DNA of 6,550 nt from positions 1 through 6,550 of the forward strand of contig JAEDMH010000128.1 of assembly GCA_016303095.1 (NCBI GenBank), in the 5' to 3' direction. The stretch is from Lentisphaeria bacterium. GTDB lineage: Bacteria > Verrucomicrobiota > Lentisphaeria > Oligosphaerales > Oligosphaeraceae. The notes beneath the pieces were generated by a model, which worked only from the letters and a program-made list of their open reading frames with translations, was not told the origin of the DNA and did not search any database. The position numbers and the translations under genes were made by a program. Shown piece by piece: positions 1 to 4,587 of this stretch (positions within the stretch are counted from its first letter, which is position 1; every line of letters begins with the position of its first letter).

Positions 1-9
1 TCTAGAATC

Positions 10-25
10 CCCCCGCTTGCGGGGG
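10..25. repeat. GC-rich hairpin with CTTG loop
   Basis: Positions 10-15 (CCCCCG) pair with 20-25 (CGGGGG) around a CTTG tetraloop, giving a perfect 6-bp all-GC stem. No T-run follows, so it is not a standard intrinsic terminator. A second hairpin at 6460-6475 has the complementary CAAG loop, so both could belong to one dispersed repeat family. That link is inference from two copies. The window starts only 9 bases upstream, so the element's left flank is not visible. Confidence 0.5.
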
Positions 26-82
26 ACGGGGGGCAATCCTCATGAACCTTCCCCTGGGAGGGTGGCAGGCGGGGAAAGAGGG

Positions 83-143
83 GATATTTTTATCGGGATT
101 GCCTGTCCTACCGATCTTTCCTTCCTCCTTTCTTTCCTCCGCC
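83..143 (+). promoter_or_regulatory. Leader of the first operon; pyrimidine tract, no Shine-Dalgarno
   Basis: The only AT-rich patch before the first gene is GATATTTTTATC at 83-94. It could contain a -10-like TATTTT (85-90), but no convincing -35 is visible. From 115 to 140 there are 26 uninterrupted pyrimidines, ending 3 bases before the ATG at 144, so no purine-rich ribosome binding site is possible there. Initiation would then be SD-independent, for example through ribosomal protein S1 binding to a pyrimidine-rich leader. The promoter placement is weak inference; the tract itself is plainly visible. Confidence 0.3.
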
Positions 144-920
144 ATGTCTTCTTCCCGTTCTTCCGTCTTGGATGCCACTGCTCCGGTGGTTTTGGTGACG
201 GGGGGAGGGCGTCGTCTGGGGGCGGAGTTTTGCCGTGCCTTTTCCGCCGCTGGGTGGCGTGTGGTGATTCATTGTTGTCATTCCCTGGGGGATGCCCAGG
301 CTCTTGCCGAGGAGTTGGGGGGGCGGGAGCGGGCCCAGGTGATATCGTCGGATTTTCTCACCTGCGTGCCGGAGGAGGTGATGGAGCGGGCGGCCTCCTG
401 CTTTGGGCGTCTGGATGGTCTGGTGAACAACGCCTCCTCCTATCATCGCCGGGGGTTGTTGGAGGTCGCTTCCCAGGAATGGGAAGAGGATTTTCGCCTG
501 AATTTCCAGGTGCCCTTTGCCCTGATGCGTGCCTTTGCCCGGCGGGGCGCTCCCGGGGCGATCCTCAATCTCCTGGATGGGCGCTGGGAGAAGGAAGATC
601 CCTCTTGCGCTGCCTATCTTCTGGCCAAGAAGACCCTGGCGGAGGCCACGGGGCTTTGCGCCTTCGCCTGGGGAAAATTGGGCATCCGGGTCAATGGATT
701 GGCTCCGGGGCTGGTACGTCCCCCGGAGGGCGTCCCTTTAGCGGCCATGGAACCCCTTCTGGCGAACCTGCCCCTCTCCCGGCGGGTGACGGAGGGGGAA
801 TTGGCGAGGGCGGCCCTCCTGCTCATGGAAACTCCCTCCCTGACCGGGGTGATTCTCCCGGTGGATGGAGGGATGCATCTTCATGGCATGCCCATCAAGG
901 AAAAGGAGAATCCCCAATGA
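144..920 (+). CDS. Pteridine reductase/FolM-like short-chain dehydrogenase (SDR)
   Basis: This is a 258-residue NAD(P)H-dependent Rossmann oxidoreductase of the SDR superfamily. The cofactor motif is TGGGRRLG (19-26). The Arg pair is usual in NADPH-preferring pteridine reductases. Other SDR marks are NNAS (95-98), Y158-x3-K162 and the RVNGLAPGLV segment that follows. The usual catalytic Ser is replaced by Asp145, exactly 13 residues before the Tyr, as in PTR1 and FolM. These enzymes reduce dihydropterins/dihydrofolate in the cytoplasm, so a role in pterin or folate cofactor reduction is likely. An in-frame ATG at 42 would add 34 residues with no SDR character; the ATG at 144 leaves a normal 18 residues before the glycine motif. 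The start is nevertheless uncertain, because neither site has a clear SD. The stop overlaps the next gene's start (ATGA). It could also be another SDR reductase of the FabG type, but Asp145 argues against that. Confidence 0.82.
   Translation: MSSSRSSVLDATAPVVLVTGGGRRLGAEFCRAFSAAGWRVVIHCCHSLGDAQALAEELGGRERAQVISSDFLTCVPEEVMERAASCFGRLDGLVNNASSYHRRGLLEVASQEWEEDFRLNFQVPFALMRAFARRGAPGAILNLLDGRWEKEDPSCAAYLLAKKTLAEATGLCAFAWGKLGIRVNGLAPGLVRPPEGVPLAAMEPLLANLPLSRRVTEGELARAALLLMETPSLTGVILPVDGGMHLHGMPIKEKENPQ
904..908 (+). promoter_or_regulatory. Ribosome binding site AGGAG for the DUF3450 gene
   Basis: AGGAG lies within an AAAAGGAGAA run, 8 bases before the ATG at 917 and inside the end of the SDR gene. 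It fixes the DUF3450-like start at 917. It rules out the much longer open frame beginning near position 17, whose upstream part is only an out-of-frame reading of the SDR gene. Confidence 0.8.
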
Positions 921-1564
921 GTCGTTGCCTTTTCTCTCTCCTGCTTCTTCTCGGCCTATGTCCCCTTCTTCTGAAGGGGGAGCTTCGCCAAAGCCCCATC
1001 TCGCCTGAGGACTACCAGCGTAATCTGGTGGACTACCAGCAGGAGTCCGCCCAGCTTTCCGCCCTGCAGTGGCAATATGGCGTGAAGGAGCGGGAACGCC
1101 AGCGGGAACGCCAGGCAGAGGAGGAGGCTTTGGAGCGTCTTCGGGAGGAGAAGGCGGCCCTCTTGCGTCGCCGGGAGGCCTTGGCCCAGGAGAAAGCGGC
1201 CTGGGAGGGGAAGTGCCGGGGGGAGGAGGAGGCCTTAGGGCGTCTGGCTCCCGCAGGTCTTTCCGCCTTGCAGGAGGAGGGGAGGGCATTGGCTGCCCAG
1301 GAGGCCCGGAGTCGGACTCTGACGTTTTCCCGGGAATTTCTGGTGGGTCCGGATGGGCGTCAGCGGGAGTTCCAGGTGCTCTATCTGGGGATTAGTCGGT
1401 GCTGGATGGCGAATTTTGCCGCCAAAATGGGGGGCTATGGGATTTGGAATGAGGCAGCGGGCCTTTGGGAACACCATTGGGACGAATCGCTCCTCCCTTC
1501 CCTTCAGGAAATTTTCTCCCAGGGGGGAGGCAAGGCCGCCAGAACCTGGGAACTGCCGCTATGA
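917..1564 (+). CDS. DUF3450-like periplasmic coiled-coil protein
   Basis: The product is 215 residues and exported. Residues 4-20 form a Leu-rich Sec signal core; the Cys15 context (LGLC) is a poor lipobox, so it is probably soluble or periplasmic. Residues about 30-135 are a charged Glu/Arg/Gln-rich coiled coil, including a repeated RERQ pair at 59-66. The C-terminal part has the DUF3450 pattern: a LYLGISR segment at 155-161, a GxW-like G175-I-W177, a Trp soon after, then a short helix and a terminal ELPL. Family length is usually about 250, so this is slightly short. DUF3450 proteins are typically encoded just before ExbB/TtpC-like genes and are thought to work with those TonB2-type energisers; their exact function is not established. 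ATGA overlaps with both the SDR gene and the ExbB gene indicate translational coupling. The assignment was made by motif recognition, not by a profile search. Confidence 0.75.
   Translation: MSRCLFSLLLLLGLCPLLLKGELRQSPISPEDYQRNLVDYQQESAQLSALQWQYGVKERERQRERQAEEEALERLREEKAALLRRREALAQEKAAWEGKCRGEEEALGRLAPAGLSALQEEGRALAAQEARSRTLTFSREFLVGPDGRQREFQVLYLGISRCWMANFAAKMGGYGIWNEAAGLWEHHWDESLLPSLQEIFSQGGGKAARTWELPL
1091..1114 (+). repeat. Perfect 12-base tandem duplication inside the coiled coil
   Basis: The 12-mer CGGGAACGCCAG occurs twice head to tail, in frame, encoding RERQ-RERQ (residues 59-66 of the DUF3450-like protein). A multiple of three within a coiled coil leaves the frame intact and shifts the heptad by four residues per copy. 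It is a small replication-slippage type duplication that could vary between strains. Confidence 0.85.
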
Positions 1565-2745
1565 AATCCATGCCGCGCATGCTGCTTTGGCTTTGCCTCT
1601 GCTTGGGAAGCCTTCTTCCTGCCCAGCAAAGGACGCTGGTGGACGGAGAACCCTTGTTACAGAAACTCTCTGCCCTGCGCCAGGACCGGAAGGAATGGGA
1701 GCAGAAGGAGGCTCAGAGCCAGGAAGCCCACGAGAGCCGCTTGGCGGAGTTGCGCCGACAGGAGGAAGCCCTGCGCCAGGAGAGCCACACCTTGGCCGAA
1801 GAAGTCGCCGCCATGGAGAAACAGGTGGCGGAATTGCGCCGCCAACATCAAGAGCTCCAGGCCAGTCGCCAAAGGGCGGAAGAGCTCCTCTCGACTTGGC
1901 GAAGCCGGGAGGATGTCCCGGAAATCCCCCTGGAACAGGTCATGGAGCATCGCCGGGAGAGCCTTGCCCGACGGCGCCGCGCCCTGCCGGAGGCCGGAGT
2001 GGTGCTGACGCCTGAGGGACTCCAGGAAGAGGGACTCCTTCTGCCCTTCGGGGAATTTGGCTACTTCGCCAACGAACGGGAAGCGGGAATCGCCTTCCCA
2101 GAGGAGGCGGGGCTTTCCTCCCTGCGCCTCTGCCGTCCCTCTCCGGTGCTCCAGGAACGGATTCGCCAGCGCCTTTCTTCCCCGGAGGGGACAGTCCTGT
2201 CCTTGCCCGTCTCCCTGACGGGGCCGGCGGGCTTTGCGGTGCCTCCCCGCCAGAATCTGTGGGGGCATTTCCGTCAGGGGGGAGTGGTGATGATTCCCCT
2301 GGGGATTTTGGCCTGGCTCTGCCTGGCGGTGCTCTTGGAGCGCATGGCCTTCTATGCCCGGCATGGCTGCGCCAAGGAAGCCCGTAGACTCCGGGAGAGC
2401 CTGGACGCTCTGACGCCAAAGGAGCGGCAGGAACGACAAGTGGAGATGGCCCAGGGCCGCCTGAGCCGGGCCAAACGAGGACTCTCTCTCTTGGCGGTCT
2501 CCGCCTCCGTAGCCCCTCTCCTGGGACTCTTGGGAACAGTGACCGGCATGATTCGCACCTTCCAGCAGATTAGCCTCCATGGCACAGGAGATCCCCGTCT
2601 GCTGGCCGGCGGCATCTCCGAGGCCCTGGTCACCACGGAGGCGGGACTCCTGGTGGCCATTCCCGCCATGCTTTTCCATGCCTGGTGCGTCCGCCGAAAT
2701 CGCCGTCTGGCGGCTCTCCTGGAGCGGGAACTGACCCAGGAGTAA
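1561..2745 (+). CDS. ExbB/TolQ/MotA-family proton channel with periplasmic coiled-coil N-terminus (TtpC-like)
   Basis: This is a 394-residue inner-membrane protein. Residues 1-22 are a signal peptide (cleavage near LLPA/QQ). Residues about 24-140 are a Gln/Glu/Arg coiled coil, and about 155-235 a small periplasmic domain. The ExbB core follows: TM1 about 241-266, TM2 about 307-334 and TM3 about 352-376. TM2 carries APLLGLLGTVTG, and TM3 carries EALVTTEAGLLVAIP. By alignment, T326, E354 and T359 match E. coli ExbB T148, E176 and T181, the residues lining the proton path. E360, next to T359, is an extra acidic residue in TM3. This architecture matches TtpC of Vibrio TonB2 systems rather than plain ExbB (about 240 residues). 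The chosen start overlaps the previous stop (ATGA) and gives the signal peptide; the earlier in-frame start at 1465 would bury it behind 32 residues. It probably forms a pentameric channel around ExbD dimers. Confidence 0.88.
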   Translation: MKSMPRMLLWLCLCLGSLLPAQQRTLVDGEPLLQKLSALRQDRKEWEQKEAQSQEAHESRLAELRRQEEALRQESHTLAEEVAAMEKQVAELRRQHQELQASRQRAEELLSTWRSREDVPEIPLEQVMEHRRESLARRRRALPEAGVVLTPEGLQEEGLLLPFGEFGYFANEREAGIAFPEEAGLSSLRLCRPSPVLQERIRQRLSSPEGTVLSLPVSLTGPAGFAVPPRQNLWGHFRQGGVVMIPLGILAWLCLAVLLERMAFYARHGCAKEARRLRESLDALTPKERQERQVEMAQGRLSRAKRGLSLLAVSASVAPLLGLLGTVTGMIRTFQQISLHGTGDPRLLAGGISEALVTTEAGLLVAIPAMLFHAWCVRRNRRLAALLERELTQE

Positions 2746-2752
2746 AGGAGGG
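2744..2752 (+). promoter_or_regulatory. Strong ribosome binding site AAAGGAGGG for exbD
   Basis: A near-perfect anti-16S match starts at the TAA stop of the ExbB-like gene and ends 4 bases before the ATG at 2757. It sets the ExbD start and excludes the upstream in-frame ATG at 2685, which would lie inside the ExbB-like gene. It suggests ExbD is translated at its own, possibly higher, rate rather than purely by coupling. Confidence 0.85.
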
Positions 2753-2756
2753 AACC

Positions 2757-3200
2757 ATGCCGCAGCATCGTCTGGAGAACCATCTCCTGCAGGAGGCAGA
2801 GGAGGAGGTGCAAGTCAACATCTCTCCCCTGGTGGACATGGTGTTCCTCCTCCTGATTTTCTTCATGGTCACCAGCGTCTTCACCCGCCAGGGAGCCCTT
2901 CCCGTGACGCTCCCTCAGGCGTCCTCTCCCCCAACGACCGCCGACAACACCGCCCTGTGCCTCACCCTGACGTCGGAGGGAGGACTCCTCTGGGAAGGAG
3001 AAGCCATCCCCTGGCATGAACTGCGCCCCCGGGTGGAAGAAGCCCTGGCCCTCCGAAAACGCCCCATTCTTCTCCTGGCGGACCAGGGAAGCCCCACGGG
3101 AAAGACCGTGGAGGCCCTGGAACAATGCCGACTGGCGGGCGCAACCCAACTCTCCTTGGGAACCCAAAGCCCCCCCACTTCACGGTCTTCTGGTTTCTGA
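2757..3200 (+). CDS. exbD: ExbD/TolR-family biopolymer transport protein
   Basis: The product is a 147-residue single-pass inner-membrane protein. A short acidic cytoplasmic N-terminus (1-20) precedes one transmembrane helix, about 22-43, beginning NISPLVDMVFLLLIFF. Asp27 is the conserved proton-carrying Asp (E. coli ExbD D25). Residues 44-140 are the periplasmic domain, with the usual small alpha/beta layout ending in an AG-x-x-x-L-S-L-G-T strand. The length is typical (about 130-150). With the ExbB-like protein 11 bases upstream it should form a proton-motive-force-driven stator complex that moves a periplasmic partner. No TonB, TolA or second ExbB gene follows in the window, so that partner is either encoded elsewhere or is the DUF3450/N-terminal coiled-coil pair itself. 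It is the last gene of the left operon. Confidence 0.92.
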   Translation: MPQHRLENHLLQEAEEEVQVNISPLVDMVFLLLIFFMVTSVFTRQGALPVTLPQASSPPTTADNTALCLTLTSEGGLLWEGEAIPWHELRPRVEEALALRKRPILLLADQGSPTGKTVEALEQCRLAGATQLSLGTQSPPTSRSSGF

Positions 3201-3240
3201 TTTCTTTATAACATATTGATAATGAATTAGTTATAACATT
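3201..3240 (+). promoter_or_regulatory. AT-rich promoter/operator island before the PHP gene
   Basis: Only 6 of these 40 bases are G or C, in an otherwise strongly GC-rich window. TTATAACAT occurs at 3206-3214 and again at 3231-3239 (25 bases apart). GTTATAAC (3230-3237) is a perfect 8-base palindrome, and TTGATA lies at 3216-3221. Either TATAAC could serve as a -10 box. The second would start the transcript at about the ATG (3241), giving a leaderless mRNA, which fits the absence of any SD. The first would give a short AT-rich leader. The repeated palindrome-like word could equally be a dimeric repressor site. An in-frame stop at 3223 prevents N-terminal extension of the PHP gene. Confidence 0.55.
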
Positions 3241-4080
3241 ATGCATTCCATCAGCTACCACAATCACAGCACCTGGAGCGACGGCACGGCCTCCATCCGG
3301 GAGATGGCCTTGGCGGCGAAGGCGGCGGGGCTTTCCGAGTTTGGCATCAGCGACCATTTGGTGGTGGCGCCCCGGGGATTCTACCAGGATTCCCGTCGCT
3401 GGTCCATGGGGTTGAATCTCCTGGAGGGATATTGCCAGGAGGCTCTGGAGGTGGCCCAGGAGGTGGATTGCCCCACGTTTCACATGCGTCTAGGGCTGGA
3501 GGTGGATTTTTTCCCCGAGACCTGGGAGAAGGTGGCGGGATTGCTGGCCCGCCTTCCCTTGGATTATGTCATTGGGGCGGTGCATTTTGTAGATGGCTTT
3601 CCCGTGGATGCCTCGGCGGAGTATTGGCACCGTCTTTCCCCGGAGGAGCAACGCAGAATCTGGCGTCGCTACGGGGAGCTGGTCACTCAGTGCGCCCGAC
3701 TTTTTCCCTGCCAGTGGCTGGCCCATCTGGATCTTCCCAAGCTCTTCCAGGTGCCTCCTCCTCCGGAGGCCGTGGAATGCCTGGCCTCCTTGCTCCAGGA
3801 AGGGGGGGGGCGGGGACTCTGCATCGAGATCAACACGGCAGGAAGGGACAAGCCCTGCCACCAATTCTATCCCTCCCCGGAACTCCTCCAGGTGGCGGTT
3901 CAGTCTGGCGTGGGGATTTTGGCCAGCGCCGATGGCCATGCCGTCTCCCAAGTGGCCCGGCATTTTCAGGAGATCCCGGCCCTCTTCGCGGCACTGGGGG
4001 TGACCCGGACTCCCTGCTTCCAAAAGCGCCAGCGGATTTGGCATTCCCTGGGGGAGGAGGCTCCCCGGAGGGAGGGGTGA
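3241..4080 (+). CDS. PHP-domain phosphoesterase, histidinol-phosphatase (HisJ/HisK) type
   Basis: A 279-residue cytoplasmic metal-dependent phosphoesterase, close to the usual 265-280 of the PHP-type histidinol-phosphatases. All the metal-site motifs are present: H7-N-H9 with SDG (13-15), SDH (37-39), the Glu of GLEVDF (E87), H115 in GAVHF, H162 in AHLDLPK, and D231-x-H233 in SADGH. EINTAG at 196-201 before the YPS segment is characteristic of the HisJ-like branch. It probably removes phosphate from histidinol phosphate or a similar small molecule. No his gene is nearby; it sits 4 bases upstream of mreD, so the substrate is inferred from family only. The start is fixed by motif I only seven residues in and by an in-frame stop at 3223. 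There is no SD. The last about 60 bases supply the SD for the next gene. Confidence 0.85.
   Translation: MHSISYHNHSTWSDGTASIREMALAAKAAGLSEFGISDHLVVAPRGFYQDSRRWSMGLNLLEGYCQEALEVAQEVDCPTFHMRLGLEVDFFPETWEKVAGLLARLPLDYVIGAVHFVDGFPVDASAEYWHRLSPEEQRRIWRRYGELVTQCARLFPCQWLAHLDLPKLFQVPPPPEAVECLASLLQEGGGRGLCIEINTAGRDKPCHQFYPSPELLQVAVQSGVGILASADGHAVSQVARHFQEIPALFAALGVTRTPCFQKRQRIWHSLGEEAPRREG
4071..4077 (+). promoter_or_regulatory. Ribosome binding site GGAGGGG for the mreD-like gene
   Basis: The purine run GGAGGGG lies in the last codons of the PHP gene. Its GGAGG core ends 9 bases before the ATG at 4085. It supports that start and implies the two genes share a transcript. Confidence 0.7.
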
Positions 4081-4084
4081 TCCC

Positions 4085-4564
4085 ATGTTCTTCCTGGTTC
4101 TGGCAGCCCTTCTTTTTCCCGCCCTGGTGGTGACGGTTCTGGCTGGCAATGGGGGGGTCTCTCTCCCCCTGCTGCCCGCCGTCTCCTTTGTCTTTGCCCT
4201 GCGAGGCGGGGCAGGGCGCACGCTCCTTCTGGCGCTGCCTGCCGCCAGCCTCCTGGATGCCCTCTGGATGCGGGAACGCCCCGTCCAGACGCTGGCGGTG
4301 CTGCTTCTTCTGTGGGCGGCCCACGGTTGGCGAAAGTGGGGCAGACTGGATTCCCTCAGCACCGTAGTGACGGCAGGAACTGCTGTGGGACTCTGCACCT
4401 GGGGATGCCATCTGCTGATGCCGGGAAGGCTCTCGGTGGTCCAGCTGCTGGTCACCCTCGCCTGGTCCCTGCTCCTGGTGCCTCTCCTGGTATGGCTCCA
4501 GGAAAAACTTCTGGAACGTCGCCTCCTCAGCGCATGGCAGGAAGAGGGGGAGCGGGGAGCGTGA
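4085..4564 (+). CDS. mreD: Probable rod shape-determining protein MreD
   Basis: This is a 159-residue, very hydrophobic inner-membrane protein. It has about five or six helices: about 2-20, 26-40, 44-61, 66-82, 91-112 and 118-140. A short charged C-terminal tail is rich in Glu and Arg. Size and topology match MreD (about 160-170 residues), a poorly conserved membrane member of the elongasome that joins MreC/MreB to PBP2 and RodA. No single residue motif proves the identity. The main support is position, directly before the PBP2 gene, where mreD normally sits (mreB-mreC-mreD-mrdA-rodA). The usual mreC is replaced here by a PHP phosphoesterase gene. It could be another small polytopic protein, but MreD is the simplest reading. 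Confidence 0.62.
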   Translation: MFFLVLAALLFPALVVTVLAGNGGVSLPLLPAVSFVFALRGGAGRTLLLALPAASLLDALWMRERPVQTLAVLLLLWAAHGWRKWGRLDSLSTVVTAGTAVGLCTWGCHLLMPGRLSVVQLLVTLAWSLLLVPLLVWLQEKLLERRLLSAWQEEGERGA

Positions 4565-4587
4565 ATCCCTAGACCGGAGACAAGAAC

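Noticed and set aside
1..6. TCTAGA at the left edge as a cloning-site remnant
   Set aside because: It is a single 6-base restriction site (XbaI). It can occur naturally and nothing else suggests vector sequence.
42..143. Alternative earlier start for the SDR gene
   Set aside because: The extra 34 residues have no SDR-like character, and family members begin close to the glycine motif. It is not fully excluded, because neither start has a good SD.
17..916. Upstream 300 codons of an open frame that continues into the DUF3450-like gene, suggesting a 515-residue protein
   Set aside because: This part is a Gly/Ser/Pro/Arg-rich out-of-frame reading of the SDR gene. The real start at 917 has AGGAG at the right distance and a signal peptide immediately after it.
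1069..1395. Gly-rich + strand frame within the DUF3450-like gene
   Set aside because: It is an out-of-frame reading of the GGAGG-rich coiled-coil coding DNA, with no ribosome binding site or domain.
1465..1560. Alternative earlier start for the ExbB-like gene
   Set aside because: It would add 32 residues before a clear signal peptide. The ATG at 1561 forms an ATGA overlap like the preceding gene pair.
3222..3230. Minimal start-stop upstream ORF (ATG AAT TAG) before the PHP gene
   Set aside because: It has no SD, and a three-codon match is expected by chance in such AT-rich DNA. It is interesting only if the transcript starts upstream of it.
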